A stretch of DNA of 64,000 nt from JBBDMC01 sp963775235 (GCA_963775235.1 CAVZHY010000006.1:62001-126000); one strand, 5' to 3'. Shown: positions 28,426 to 37,773, counted from the first letter of the stretch. Numbers and translations: made by a program. The notes: generated from the letters alone by a model not told the origin.

Positions 28426-30096
28426 ATGCTTGCCGCTCTCGCAATCCGGGACATCGTCATCATCGACCGGCTGAGCATCGATTTCGCCGCCGGGCTGACG
28501 GTGCTGACCGGTGAGACCGGCGCCGGCAAGTCGATCCTGCTCGATGCGCTGTCGCTCGCCCTAGGCGCCCGCGGCGATGCTGCGCTGGTCCGCGCCGGCG
28601 CCGAGCAGGGCGACGTCACCGCCGCCTTCGACATCGCGGCCGATCATCCGGTACGCGCGGTTCTGGCCGCCAGCGGCATCGACAGCGACGGTGATCTCAT
28701 TCTGCGGCGCGTCCAGGGTGCCGATGGGCGCAGCCGGGCGTTCGTCAACGACCAGCCGGTGTCCGTGGCGCTGCTTCGCCAGATCGGCGGCGGTCTGGTC
28801 GAAATTCACGGCCAGCATGACGACCGTGCGATGGTCGAGCCCGCCGTCCACCGGTCGCTGCTCGATGCCTTTGGCGGGCTTGACGGCGAGCGCGCCGCTG
28901 TCGCGGGCGCTTTTGCCGCCTGGCGCGAGGCGGAAGCGGCGGTCGCACAACTCGCGGCCAGAATTGCCGCAGCACAGGCCGAAGCCGCCTACCTCAAGGC
29001 AGCGGCGGAGGAACTTGCCGCGCTCGCGGCGGCGCCGGATGAAGAGCAATCTCTTGCCGTCAGGCGCCAGCAGATGATGCGTGCTGAAAAACTCGCCGGC
29101 GACGTCGCCGAGGCGCACGAGACGGTTGCCGGCGATGCCTCGCCGGTGCCGCAACTCGCCGGTCTGGTCCGCCGCCTGGAGCGGAAGGCGCCGGAGGCGG
29201 GTGGCCTTTTCGACGGAGCGGTGGCGGCGCTCGACCGGGCGCTCACGGCACTGGAAGAGGCGGAGCAGGCACTTGCCGGCGCGCTCGCCGCCACGCGCTT
29301 CGATGAGAAAGAGCTTGAGCGCACCGAGGAGCGGCTCTTCGCGCTCCGGGCCGCGGCACGCAAGCATTCCGTTACCGTCGCCGACCTGCCGGCGCTTGCA
29401 GAGCGGATGGCCGCCGACCTCGCCGCGCTGGAATCCGGTGAGGAGCATCTCGCTGAGCTTCAGGTCCGCGCCACCGCGGCCAAGTCCGCCTACGACGCTA
29501 GGGCGGTAGCGCTCTCCCGGCGACGGAGGGCGGCGGCCAGGCGACTGGAAGCCGCCGTCGCCGCCGAGTTGCCGGCGCTCAAGCTTGAGCGGGCGGCGTT
29601 CATCGTGGCGGTGGAGTCCAATTCCGGGCGTGCGTCGGAGACCGGCATCGACGACGTCGCGTTTCACGTGCGTACCAACCCTGGCACGCCGGCGGGTCCG
29701 CTGATGAGGGTCGCCTCCGGCGGCGAGCTGGCGCGCTTCCTGCTGGCGCTGAAGGTGGCGCTCGCCGAGCGCGGCTCGGCGCCCACCCTCGTCTTCGACG
29801 AAGTCGACACCGCGGTCGGCGGCGCTGTTGCCGACGCGATTGGTGTCCGTCTCGCCGGGCTTGCCGACCGCGTCCAGGTCCTCGCCATCACCCACGCGCC
29901 GCAGGTGGCGGCACGGGCCGACGCGCATCTGCTCGTGGCCAAGCAGGTTGCCGTCGGCGGCAAGCGTGTTACCACGGGCATTGTTCCGCTCGATACCGGC
30001 ACCCGCCGCGAGGAGATCGCTCGCATGCTTGCCGGCGCCACCATCACCGAGGAAGCACGGGCCGCCGCCGAGCGGCTGATCGTCGGGGCCGCCTGA
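28426..30096 (+). CDS. recN: DNA repair protein RecN
   Basis: A 556-residue SMC-like ATPase of double-strand break repair. The Walker A loop is LTGETGAGKSILLDAL (residues ~26-41), followed by the QGADGRSRAFVNDQPV and EIHGQHDDRAMVEP segments. A central coiled coil rich in Ala and Glu (~160-370) follows. The C-terminal half has the signature ASGGELARFLLALKVAL and Walker B TLVFDEVDTAVGG, then ITHAPQVAARADAHLLV. Intact. bamD, recN and ligA lie on one strand, with an MFS gene between the last two. Confidence 0.96.
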   Translation: MLAALAIRDIVIIDRLSIDFAAGLTVLTGETGAGKSILLDALSLALGARGDAALVRAGAEQGDVTAAFDIAADHPVRAVLAASGIDSDGDLILRRVQGADGRSRAFVNDQPVSVALLRQIGGGLVEIHGQHDDRAMVEPAVHRSLLDAFGGLDGERAAVAGAFAAWREAEAAVAQLAARIAAAQAEAAYLKAAAEELAALAAAPDEEQSLAVRRQQMMRAEKLAGDVAEAHETVAGDASPVPQLAGLVRRLERKAPEAGGLFDGAVAALDRALTALEEAEQALAGALAATRFDEKELERTEERLFALRAAARKHSVTVADLPALAERMAADLAALESGEEHLAELQVRATAAKSAYDARAVALSRRRRAAARRLEAAVAAELPALKLERAAFIVAVESNSGRASETGIDDVAFHVRTNPGTPAGPLMRVASGGELARFLLALKVALAERGSAPTLVFDEVDTAVGGAVADAIGVRLAGLADRVQVLAITHAPQVAARADAHLLVAKQVAVGGKRVTTGIVPLDTGTRREEIARMLAGATITEEARAAAERLIVGAA

Positions 30097-30119
30097 CCGC
30101 GCGCTTGGGGAGAAATCGA

Positions 30120-31331
30120 ATGCCTCAGCGGGCGCGGCTCGCCATTCTTTTCGTCGTCATAGCCTTCAACGTCCTCGGCCTCGGCCTGATGCTGCCGGTG
30201 GTGCCGATCCTCGTGAAGGAGCTGACTGGCGGCTCGGTCGGTACCGCCTCGGCGATCTACGGCTGGCTGATCGCGCTCTATTCGCTGATGCAGTTCGCCC
30301 TTGGTCCGGCGATGGGGGCGCTGTCGGACCGTTTCGGCCGCCGCCCGATCATCCTCATCTCGCTCGTCGGTCTGTCGCTCGACTATCTGCTGCTGGCGGT
30401 GGCCCCGACCATCGGATGGGTGGTGGTGGCGCGCATCGTCGGTGGCGTCATGGGGGCCTCGATCTCAACTGCCACCGCCTACATCGCCGACATCACGCCA
30501 CCGGAGCGGCGTGCCCAGAATTTCGGCCTGATCGGCGTCGCCTTCGGCCTCGGCTACATCGCCGGGCCGCTCATCGGCGGTCTGCTGGGCGCCTTCGGCT
30601 CGCGGGTGCCGTTCTATGCCGCCTCGGCAATGGGCTTGGTCGCGTTGGTGTTCGCCTGGTTCATGCTCGGCAAATCGCTACCGCCCGAGCACCGCCGCGC
30701 GTTCAGCCTGAAGGAGGCCAATCCACTCGGCGCCCTCACCAAGGTGGCGCGGTACCCTGCCGTCATCGCGCTGATCACCGTGCTGGCGCTCACGCAGCTC
30801 GGCGAGCGCATGCTTGAGGCGAACTGGGTGCTCTACACCGCCTACCGGTTTGGCTGGGACACGGCGCAGGTCGGTGTATCCCTCGCCTTTGTTGGCCTGC
30901 TTGCCGCCATCGCGCAGGGCGGGCTCGTGCGCGTGGTCGTGCCGGCGCTGGGCGAGCGCCTCACCATCAACCTCGGCATCGCCGTGGCCGCCGTCTCGAT
31001 GGTGTTGCTCGCTTTCACCGCCCGACCGTGGATGATCTACGCGGTCGCCGTCCCCTACGTCCTCGGCTGGGGTCTTACCGGTCCGGCGATCCAGGCGCTG
31101 GTCACCCGCGCGGTGCCGGCGAGCGAGCAGGGCATCCTGCAGGGAGCGATCAGTAGCTCGCGCACGGCGACCGGCATCGTTGCCTCACCCGTCTCAGGCG
31201 GCCTCTTCGCCTATTTCATCAGCGCCAGCGCACCTGTCCACATTCCCGGCATCGCCTATCTGGTAGGGGCGGTTCTGTTTGCCGCCGGTCTCCTCGTTTC
31301 CTTCGCCCGCACGCCCGGCGGCAACGCCTGA
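30120..31331 (+). CDS. MFS transporter, TetA/DHA1-like
   Basis: A 403-residue inner-membrane transporter with 12 predicted membrane segments. The conserved loop 2-3 motif GALSDRFGRRPIILISL and the motif-C-like LGYIAGPLIGGLLG place it among drug/proton antiporters related to TetA(B). The start is ATG 30120, preceded by GGGGAGA; an in-frame TTG at 30105 is less likely. The substrate cannot be told from sequence. It lies between recN and ligA, which are often adjacent or near-adjacent in relatives, so it may be a later insertion in this operon. Confidence 0.88.
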   Translation: MPQRARLAILFVVIAFNVLGLGLMLPVVPILVKELTGGSVGTASAIYGWLIALYSLMQFALGPAMGALSDRFGRRPIILISLVGLSLDYLLLAVAPTIGWVVVARIVGGVMGASISTATAYIADITPPERRAQNFGLIGVAFGLGYIAGPLIGGLLGAFGSRVPFYAASAMGLVALVFAWFMLGKSLPPEHRRAFSLKEANPLGALTKVARYPAVIALITVLALTQLGERMLEANWVLYTAYRFGWDTAQVGVSLAFVGLLAAIAQGGLVRVVVPALGERLTINLGIAVAAVSMVLLAFTARPWMIYAVAVPYVLGWGLTGPAIQALVTRAVPASEQGILQGAISSSRTATGIVASPVSGGLFAYFISASAPVHIPGIAYLVGAVLFAAGLLVSFARTPGGNA

Positions 31332-31402
31332 GAGACCGTCGGGCCTTGCCGCCCGGCGCGTCGTCGGGCACATCTTCATCCGGCAAGGAGAGTGGCAGGG
31401 CC

Positions 31403-33583
31403 GTGGCGAAATCCAGCAAGGACGCGATGGCGGAAAAGCCGGTCGAGGAACTCACGGCGGCGGAAGCAAAGGCCGATCTCGCCCGCCTCGCGCGCGCGAT
31501 CGCGGACGCCGACCGGCGCTACTACCAGGAAGACAAGCCGACCATTTCGGACGCAGCCTACGACGCACTGCGACAGCGCAATGCGGCGGTCGAGGCCCGC
31601 TTCCCCCAGCTCAAGCGTCCCGACAGTCCGAGCGAACGCGTCGGCGCGGCGCCGGTCGCGAAGTTTGCCGAGGTGCGCCATGCCGTGCCGATGCTGTCGC
31701 TGGAAAACGCCTTTGACGAGGACGACGTCCGCGACTTCCTCAAACAGATGTATCGCTTCCTCGGACGGGGCGAGGACGATCCGATCACGCTGACGGCCGA
31801 GCCCAAGATCGACGGGCTGTCCATGTCGTTGCGCTACGAAGCCGGTGAACTGAAGCTCGGCGCAACCCGCGGCGACGGGGTCACCGGCGAGGACGTGACC
31901 GCCAACGTGCGCACCATCCGCGACATTCCGGACTTGCTGCCCAAAGGCGTGCCCGACGTTGTCGAGGTGCGCGGCGAGATTTATCTCGGCAAGGCCGACT
32001 TCGCCAAACTCAACGCCGCTCAGGCGAAGGCCGGCAAGCCCCTCTACGTCAATCCACGCAACACCGCCGCCGGATCGCTGCGCCAGAAGGACCCTGCGGT
32101 TACCGCGTCGCGGCCGCTCCGTTTCTTCGCGTACGCATGGGGCCAGATGAGCGCCATGCCGGCCGACACCCAGATGGGGATGGTCGCGACGTTCGGCGAA
32201 TGGGGCTTCCCGGTCAACGCGCTGATGCGGCGGTGCGCCACCATCGACGACGCGCTCGCCGTCCATCGCGAGATCGAGCGCCGGCGCGCCCACCTCGATT
32301 ACGACATCGACGGCGTCGTCTACAAGGTCAACTCGCTCGCCTTGCAGGCCCGCCTCGGCTTCCGTACCCGGTCTCCGCGCTGGGCGATCGCTCACAAGTT
32401 CCCGGCCGAGAAGGCAACCACCGTGCTCGACGCGATCGACATCCAGGTTGGGCGGACCGGAGCGCTGACGCCGGTGGCGCGTCTGAAGCCGGTGACTGTC
32501 GGCGGCGTCGTGGTGGAAAACGCGACGCTCCACAACGAGGACTACATCCGTGGCTTTGGCCGCGACGGCCAGCCGCTCCGCACCGACGCGGACGGCAACG
32601 TGGTCGACATCCGCGTCGGCGACACGGTGACCGTCCAGCGCGCCGGCGACGTGATTCCGCAGGTCCTCGACGTCGACCTTTCGGTGCGGCCGGCCGGCGC
32701 TAGGCCGTTCGCCTTTCCCAGGATCTGCCCCTGTCCGCTCCGCACAGACGTTGTGCGCGAGGAAACGGCGACCGGCGGGGAGGGGATCGTGCGGCGGTGT
32801 TCGGGCGAGTTCGCCTGCCCCTTCCAGCGCAAGGAGCACCTGCGCCACTTCGTCTCGCGCGCCGCCTTCGATATCGAGGGGCTGGGCGAGAAGCAGATCG
32901 AATATTTTTACGAGGACAAGGAGCTTTCGGTGCGCACGCCCGCCGACATCTTCACGCTGCGGAAGCGTGATGCGGAGGCCGGTCACATCCTCAGGCATCG
33001 CGAGGGCTTCGGTGACGTGTCGGTTGCGAACCTCTTCGCCGCGATCGAGGCACGCCGTACCATCCCGCTTGACCGTTTCCTCAATGCGCTGGGCATCCGC
33101 CACGTCGGCGAAGGGACCGCAAAGGTGCTCGCCCGCGCCTATGGCTCGTGGAAGGCCTTCCACGCCGCCGCCGTGAATATCGCCGAGGGCGACGAAGCGG
33201 CCCGCGAGGAGATGGACGCGATCGACCAGATCGGCGCGACGGTGGTTGAGGCGGTGGCGCGCTACTTCGGCGAGCCACACAACCGCAAGCTGGTCGAAGA
33301 CCTGATCCGCCAGGTGAAGGTCGCCGACGCCGAGCGGGTGGCGGCCTCGTCGGCGGTTGCCGGCAAGACTGTTGTATTCACAGGGTCGCTGGAACGTATG
33401 ACCCGCGATGAGGCCAAGGCGATGGCCGAGCGTCTCGGCGCCCACGTCTCCGGGTCGGTCTCGCAGAAGACCGATCTCGTCGTCGCCGGGCCGCGCGCCG
33501 GTTCGAAGCTCAAGGACGCGCAGAAGTACGGCGTCACCGTGATCGACGAGGACGGGTGGTTCAAACTGGTGGGGGCTTCATGA
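31403..33583 (+). CDS. ligA: NAD+-dependent DNA ligase LigA
   Basis: Seals nicks in replication and repair. Domain order is complete: Ia (YYQEDKPTISDAAYDAL), adenylation with nucleophile Lys in AEPKIDGLSMSL, NPRNTAAGSLRQ, DGVVYKVN, the OB fold (IDIQVGRTGALTPVARL), zinc finger, helix-hairpin-helix repeats (FDIEGLGEKQI, LGIRHVGEGTAKVLA) and a C-terminal BRCT domain (GKTVVFTGSLERMTRDEAK ... to the end). The zinc finger is odd: the first cysteine pair reads C-P-C-P rather than C-x-x-C, the second is C-SGEFA-C. GTG 31403 is my preferred start; ATG 31427 also fits. The stop overlaps the next start. Confidence 0.95.
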   Translation: MAKSSKDAMAEKPVEELTAAEAKADLARLARAIADADRRYYQEDKPTISDAAYDALRQRNAAVEARFPQLKRPDSPSERVGAAPVAKFAEVRHAVPMLSLENAFDEDDVRDFLKQMYRFLGRGEDDPITLTAEPKIDGLSMSLRYEAGELKLGATRGDGVTGEDVTANVRTIRDIPDLLPKGVPDVVEVRGEIYLGKADFAKLNAAQAKAGKPLYVNPRNTAAGSLRQKDPAVTASRPLRFFAYAWGQMSAMPADTQMGMVATFGEWGFPVNALMRRCATIDDALAVHREIERRRAHLDYDIDGVVYKVNSLALQARLGFRTRSPRWAIAHKFPAEKATTVLDAIDIQVGRTGALTPVARLKPVTVGGVVVENATLHNEDYIRGFGRDGQPLRTDADGNVVDIRVGDTVTVQRAGDVIPQVLDVDLSVRPAGARPFAFPRICPCPLRTDVVREETATGGEGIVRRCSGEFACPFQRKEHLRHFVSRAAFDIEGLGEKQIEYFYEDKELSVRTPADIFTLRKRDAEAGHILRHREGFGDVSVANLFAAIEARRTIPLDRFLNALGIRHVGEGTAKVLARAYGSWKAFHAAAVNIAEGDEAAREEMDAIDQIGATVVEAVARYFGEPHNRKLVEDLIRQVKVADAERVAASSAVAGKTVVFTGSLERMTRDEAKAMAERLGAHVSGSVSQKTDLVVAGPRAGSKLKDAQKYGVTVIDEDGWFKLVGAS

Positions 33584-34449
33584 CCGGCAGCGACGACGGT
33601 TTCCAACGCGCGCCTGAGGCGATGCGTTTTCACTACGAGCCGGAGCCGGTGCGCGGGGAGGCGGTGCAGGTTGCGCTGGATGTCTTGCGGGCCGTCGCCG
33701 CCAATCCCAGCAAAATGGCCTATCACGGCACCAACACCTATTTCCTGACGACGTCCGAGGGGCTGTTCGTCCTCGATCCCGGGCCGGGCGAGGACGAGGA
33801 CCATTTGAACCTGATCCTCAGGATTGCGGGCGCGAAGCTCGCCGGGATCGTGGTCTCGCATCACCACAGCGACCATTTCGGCCTGGTGCCACGGTTGAAG
33901 GCCGTGACCGGCGCCCCGGTGTACGCCTTCCGGCGGTTCGCCGACGACACGTTCCTTCCGGACGTTCTATTGGAGGACGGAGACCATCTGGCCGACTACG
34001 AGGTTCTGCACACGCCCGGGCACGCGAGCGATCACCTGTGCTTCGCCCGCGACGACGGCCTGGTGTTCACAGGCGACCATGCGATGACATGGAACAGCAG
34101 TATCGTCTCGCCGCCGGACGGCAACATGACCGACTACTTCCGGCAGTTGCAGAGGCTGGTCGACCGGGATGACGAGCTTTGCTTGCCGGGTCACGGGCCG
34201 CCACTGTCCAAGCCGGCACCCTACGTGGCGCAACTGCTCGAGCACCGCCGCCATCGCGAACAGCGCATCCTCGATGCAGTGAGGGGCGGTCTGGGGGCGC
34301 CGGAGGACCTTGCCGAACAGCTGTACCGCAAGAGCGATCCGCGTCTTGCCCGGGCGGCACGCCGCAATGTCGAGGCCCACCTTCAAAAGCTCGAGACAGA
34401 AGGCAAGGTCCGGCGCGGCGCCGAGGGTGGGTGGCAAGCGATCGGCTGA
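33580..34449 (+). CDS. MBL-fold metallohydrolase (LACTB2-like)
   Basis: A 289-residue metallo-beta-lactamase-fold hydrolase. Zinc ligands appear as SHHHSDH (H-x-H-x-D-H, residues ~93-98), HTPGHASDH, FTGDHAM and LCLPGHGPPL. The C-terminal helical part (QLLEHRRHREQRILDAV ... VEAHLQKLETEGKV) is the winged-helix-like extension seen in LACTB2-type proteins, some of which are endoribonucleases; others act on thioesters. ATG overlaps the ligA stop (ATGA), so it is probably co-expressed. The substrate is unknown. Confidence 0.87.
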   Translation: MTGSDDGFQRAPEAMRFHYEPEPVRGEAVQVALDVLRAVAANPSKMAYHGTNTYFLTTSEGLFVLDPGPGEDEDHLNLILRIAGAKLAGIVVSHHHSDHFGLVPRLKAVTGAPVYAFRRFADDTFLPDVLLEDGDHLADYEVLHTPGHASDHLCFARDDGLVFTGDHAMTWNSSIVSPPDGNMTDYFRQLQRLVDRDDELCLPGHGPPLSKPAPYVAQLLEHRRHREQRILDAVRGGLGAPEDLAEQLYRKSDPRLARAARRNVEAHLQKLETEGKVRRGAEGGWQAIG

Positions 34450-34457
34450 GGCGCCCC

Positions 34458-34853
34458 TCAGTGGATGACCGAAGCAGGGCCCGCGGCCGGCGCAGCGACA
34501 ACAGTGCCATGGTGAACGACCACCTTGTGCTCCACCGTGCGCTCGCACGCACACGGCGCGCCAACCTCGGTGTTGGCCGCCGCCGGGCAATTACCGCTGA
34601 CGCCGAACGGCGTGCCGTTGTTTTCCCGCCAGACACAGAACTTGTTGGCGAGCGCGGGTACATGCACACACGCGCCATTGTACAGGACCGTATCCGGCAG
34701 ACATGAGCAGTTGGGCCAAGTCCCTGTTGCAAATGACGGGCACTTCTGGGGGTTTACCCCGTGGGGCTGGAGGTCGAGTGCCTTTGCCGAAGGCGCGCCG
34801 CCGACCGCCGCGGCGGCGAAGGTGAGGACGGCAAGGCGGATCAGGGCATGCAT
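34458..34853 (-). CDS. Small secreted cysteine-rich protein, paralogue 1 (unknown function)
   Basis: A 131-residue protein with a Sec signal peptide (ALIRLAVLTFAAAAVGGAPSAKA). The mature part has seven or more cysteines in short motifs: CPSFATGTWPNCSC, NGACVHVP, KFCVWRENNGTPFGVSGNC, GAPCACERTVEH, ending VVAAPAAGPASVIH. It is closely similar to the gene just upstream, with a nearly identical 3' end, so the pair arose by tandem duplication. Last gene of a four-gene minus-strand operon. I do not recognise the family. A longer in-frame start (35000) would lie inside the neighbour and is rejected. Confidence 0.75.
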   Translation of the reverse strand: MHALIRLAVLTFAAAAVGGAPSAKALDLQPHGVNPQKCPSFATGTWPNCSCLPDTVLYNGACVHVPALANKFCVWRENNGTPFGVSGNCPAAANTEVGAPCACERTVEHKVVVHHGTVVAAPAAGPASVIH

Positions 34854-34867
34854 TGATCGCTTCGTCG

Positions 34868-35278
34868 TCAGTGGATGACCGAAGCAGGGCCCGCGGCCGG
34901 CGCAGCGACGACGGTGCCGTGGTGAACGACCACCTTGTGCTCTACCGTACGCTCGCACGTGCAGGGTGCCCCGACTTCCAGACTTGAGGCCGCCGGGCAA
35001 TTACCGCTGACGCCAAACAGCGTGCCGTTGTTCTCCCGCCAGAAGCAAAGCTTCGCTTGCGGGGGTGGGCGGGGCGGCACCCCGCAAATATGTCCCGGCG
35101 GACATACGCAAGCGGGCCATGTGCCGGTTAAAGGAGGCGGACACTTCGGCACCTGCACCTGCGGATTTGCCGCGTACGGCGAAACGTTGAGTTCCTTTGC
35201 CGATAGCGCGCCGCAGAAAATCACGACGGCGGCGACTGCCGCTGCTGCACCAGTGATCCAGGGGCGCATCGCGGGCAT
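34868..35278 (-). CDS. Small secreted cysteine-rich protein, paralogue 2 (unknown function)
   Basis: A 136-residue protein with a signal peptide (ITGAAAAVAAVVIFCGALSA) and a mature domain matching the downstream paralogue: CPPPLTGTWPACVCPPGHIC, KLCFWRENNGTLFGVSGNC, GAPCTCERTVEH, and the same C-terminus. ATG 35278 has AGGAG nine bases upstream. The even cysteine spacing suggests a disulfide-bonded exported domain. It sits 12 nt after the stop of the 457-residue gene and 14 nt before the next paralogue. Function unknown. Confidence 0.76.
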   Translation of the reverse strand: MPAMRPWITGAAAAVAAVVIFCGALSAKELNVSPYAANPQVQVPKCPPPLTGTWPACVCPPGHICGVPPRPPPQAKLCFWRENNGTLFGVSGNCPAASSLEVGAPCTCERTVEHKVVVHHGTVVAAPAAGPASVIH

Positions 35279-35290
35279 CCCTTCGGACTC

Positions 35291-36664
35291 CTACTGGCGC
35301 ACTCCCTGCCAGGCGCCATCAAGCTTCGTCGGCTTCTGCCCGGGATACAGCGTGATCCTGAAGCTTCCGCTGAAAGAGTTGCCGTCGGCGGCGAGCACAA
35401 AATGGCCGGAGCCGGCGTAGCCACCCTGCTGGACGCATGCAAAATCCAGCACGTTGCCATGCACACTGCCGGCGATCTGGCCGAGACGGCCGTCTTGCGC
35501 ACGATAGGTGCCGGCAATTCCCTGCGGCACCGCGGCAAGCGCTATTGCGAAGATGCCGCCGTTGTCCGTGCGGCTATTCCAGTTGCCGGAAAAGCTCGCG
35601 ACGGCCGCGCCCGGCGGTTGCGTCGGAGACGGGTTGGACGCCCGCGACGGCTCGATGACGTCAATGCTGGTGACAATCATTGCGCCTTGGTTGTTGTTGT
35701 AGGCGTGGACCTGAAAGGCGTCGCCCCTCTTCGCCGCCTGGGCGAGGTTCTCCCCGCCGGAGCCGTTGTAGACGAGCATTTGCGGCTCGCCGGGCCGGAA
35801 GCCGCGGTCGGACCAGGCGCATTCCCCCTTGTGCGGCGGAGCGGCCGCGCTGCCTTGCGATGCAGGAGCGAATGTAATGCGGACGAACCCGTCCGAGGTC
35901 GCTTGGGCCTGCATCTTGCCGCCGCCAAGGCACGTCAGGGCGTAGCTCGGCAGCTGGGCCGCCGGGGGAGGCGCGCCGGGTTGTTTTGCCGGCGGTGGCA
36001 GAATTCCGCCGGGCAGCGTCACGACCTTTCCATTGCCCTTAAGAACGTTCGGCGGAGGCGGCGGGGCGTTTGGCGGTTTGGCGGTGCCGAGAACGATTTT
36101 CCGCGGCGCCGGTCCGCAAATCATACCGAGCGCGTCGAGGGAATCGCCGGAGCGGCCTTGGATGCCTGTGGCGAGTTCACCGTCGGGACAGTCGAATTCC
36201 TGGAAAGCAAACTTCCAGGTGCTGCCGCTACTACAGTTTTCGCCGCTATCGATACACTCCCCTCCGACCTTGTTGCCGCCTGCATCGAGGCAGGAAAAGG
36301 AAATGTCGTCGACAAACTGCGGCCGTCCATCGCCATCGCGGGTGTAGGTGAACTGGAGGGCTCCGATCGATGCCCCGCTACAATATTTCTCCTCCGGCGA
36401 ACCGCCTTTGCCGCCCCGGGAAGCCAGTGCCTTCCAATCGCCGAAGGTGCCGGTCCCAGAAAGATAAGGTGCGCAAAGGGGAGCGATCGCGTCGATCCAG
36501 GCCCCGGCGCGCACCGAAAAGCCGACGAGATACTGCCCGGCTGCGCAGTCCGTCCGGAAATAGCTTCCGCCAGATCCGCCCTCGATCGGCAAAATCGTCG
36601 CCTCCGCCACGCCCGGCAATCCGACGAAGATTGCGAAAAGGAGAAGGACGATCACGCTCCGCAT
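35291..36664 (-). CDS. Large secreted repeat protein with jacalin/VMO-like modules plus extra C-terminal domain
   Basis: A 457-residue exported protein of unknown function. After a signal peptide (VIVLLLFAIFVGLPGVAEA) there are two copies of a short module: GGSGGSYFRTDCAAGQYLVGFSVRAG... ending in C-A-P, and FDCPDGELATGIQGRSG... ending in C-G-P. The pattern C-x-x-G-x-x-x-x-G-x-x-x-R-x-G-x-x-x-D resembles jacalin or vitelline-membrane beta-prism repeats. A Pro-rich linker leads to a Cys-containing domain (YALTCLGGGKMQAQAT ... CAWSDRGFRPGEPQMLVYN ... HAYNNNQGAMIVTSID). Only this paralogue carries a further ~100-residue beta-rich domain (FSGNWNSRTDNGG ... KLDGAWQGVRQ). The family call is by pattern only. 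Confidence 0.75.
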   Translation of the reverse strand: MRSVIVLLLFAIFVGLPGVAEATILPIEGGSGGSYFRTDCAAGQYLVGFSVRAGAWIDAIAPLCAPYLSGTGTFGDWKALASRGGKGGSPEEKYCSGASIGALQFTYTRDGDGRPQFVDDISFSCLDAGGNKVGGECIDSGENCSSGSTWKFAFQEFDCPDGELATGIQGRSGDSLDALGMICGPAPRKIVLGTAKPPNAPPPPPNVLKGNGKVVTLPGGILPPPAKQPGAPPPAAQLPSYALTCLGGGKMQAQATSDGFVRITFAPASQGSAAAPPHKGECAWSDRGFRPGEPQMLVYNGSGGENLAQAAKRGDAFQVHAYNNNQGAMIVTSIDVIEPSRASNPSPTQPPGAAVASFSGNWNSRTDNGGIFAIALAAVPQGIAGTYRAQDGRLGQIAGSVHGNVLDFACVQQGGYAGSGHFVLAADGNSFSGSFRITLYPGQKPTKLDGAWQGVRQ

Positions 36665-36682
36665 GGCTTGGCTCCCGGTCTC

Positions 36683-37690
36683 TCAGAACTTCCCACCGAT
36701 TCTGTCGATGCTGGTGACGATCATGGCGCCTTGGTTGTTGTTGTAGGCGTGGACCTTGAAAACCGCGCCCCGCTTCGCCGCATTCGCCAGATTCTGCCCG
36801 CCTGCCCCGTTGTAGACGAGCATCTGCGGCTCGCCGGGCCGGAAGCCGCGGTCGGACCAGGCGCATTCACCTCTGTGCGGTGGAGTGGTCGTGCTGCCTT
36901 GCGATGCCGGAGCGAATGTGATGCGGACCACCCCGTCCGGCGTTGCCCGGGCCTCCATGTTGCCGCCACCGAGGCAGGCAAGTGCGTAGGACTGCGGTTG
37001 GGGAGGATTTGCGGGTTGTCCCGCCGGCGGCTGAACGATCCCGCCGGGTAACGTCGCGATCTTTCCGTCGCCCTTGAGCAGGTTGGGTGCCGGCGCTTGC
37101 CCGCCGGTCGGTGGTTTGGCCGTGCCGAGGATCACTCTGCGCGGCGCCGGCCCGCACATCAGCCCGATGGCGTCGAGAAATTCGCCGGATCGGCCGTTGA
37201 TCCCCGTTGCAACTTCGCCGTTGGGGCAGGCGACGATCCGGTCGCGCTCGAGGCAGGCCTCGCCCGTGGCGACGCAATGGGTCTCCGTCCCTGCTTGTTG
37301 TTCGACGCCCGCGCATTCGAATGTGATGTAGTCGATGTACTTCTCCGTCAGATCGTCGTTGATGATGCCGAGCATCAACCGGACAACCACCGTGCCGGAG
37401 GAACAGAGCTGCGTCTGCGCGGCCCCGCCGGCGCCGCCGTGGAACGTGGCCGGTTGTCCCCCGCTGAAGATGCCGGGCGCCGGCAGATAGGGGGCACAGA
37501 CCGGCGCGACGCCGTCGACCCACGCACCGGCGCGCGCCGCGAAGCCGACTACGTATTGTCCGTGCGGGCACACTGTGGCGAATGGCACACCGCCCATGCC
37601 GCCTTTGCTTTGAAGGACCGTGGCATTGGCAGACGCCGCGGCCAGGAGCATGGATACCGCGGCGGCGATTGCGAGCATCGGCTTGAGCAT
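36683..37690 (-). CDS. Large secreted repeat protein with jacalin/VMO-like modules
   Basis: A 335-residue exported paralogue of the next gene in the operon and the first gene of the unit. It has a signal peptide (AIAAAVSMLLAAASANA), module 1 (GGMGGVPFATVCPHGQYVVGFAARAG... CAP), module 2 (VACPNGEVATGINGRSG... CGP), a Pro-rich linker, and the shared domain CLGGGNMEARATPDG ... CAWSDRGFRPGEPQMLVYN ... TSIDRIGGKF. The last ~85 codons are nearly identical in DNA to the paralogue. It starts 153 nt from a divergent LuxR-type regulator. Sugar or surface binding is possible but not shown. Confidence 0.76.
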   Translation of the reverse strand: MLKPMLAIAAAVSMLLAAASANATVLQSKGGMGGVPFATVCPHGQYVVGFAARAGAWVDGVAPVCAPYLPAPGIFSGGQPATFHGGAGGAAQTQLCSSGTVVVRLMLGIINDDLTEKYIDYITFECAGVEQQAGTETHCVATGEACLERDRIVACPNGEVATGINGRSGEFLDAIGLMCGPAPRRVILGTAKPPTGGQAPAPNLLKGDGKIATLPGGIVQPPAGQPANPPQPQSYALACLGGGNMEARATPDGVVRITFAPASQGSTTTPPHRGECAWSDRGFRPGEPQMLVYNGAGGQNLANAAKRGAVFKVHAYNNNQGAMIVTSIDRIGGKF

Positions 37691-37773
37691 GGTGGCGAAG
37701 ATCCGTCGACTTGAGTCAGTGGGGGAGCGCCCGTGGCCAGTATGCGTGTTGAAGATATCAGCCCGGTGCGTCG

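Noticed and set aside
31376..33445. A 689-residue open frame antisense to ligA
   Set aside because: It is a complement shadow of a well-supported gene, with Arg/His/Asp-rich composition and no recognisable domain.
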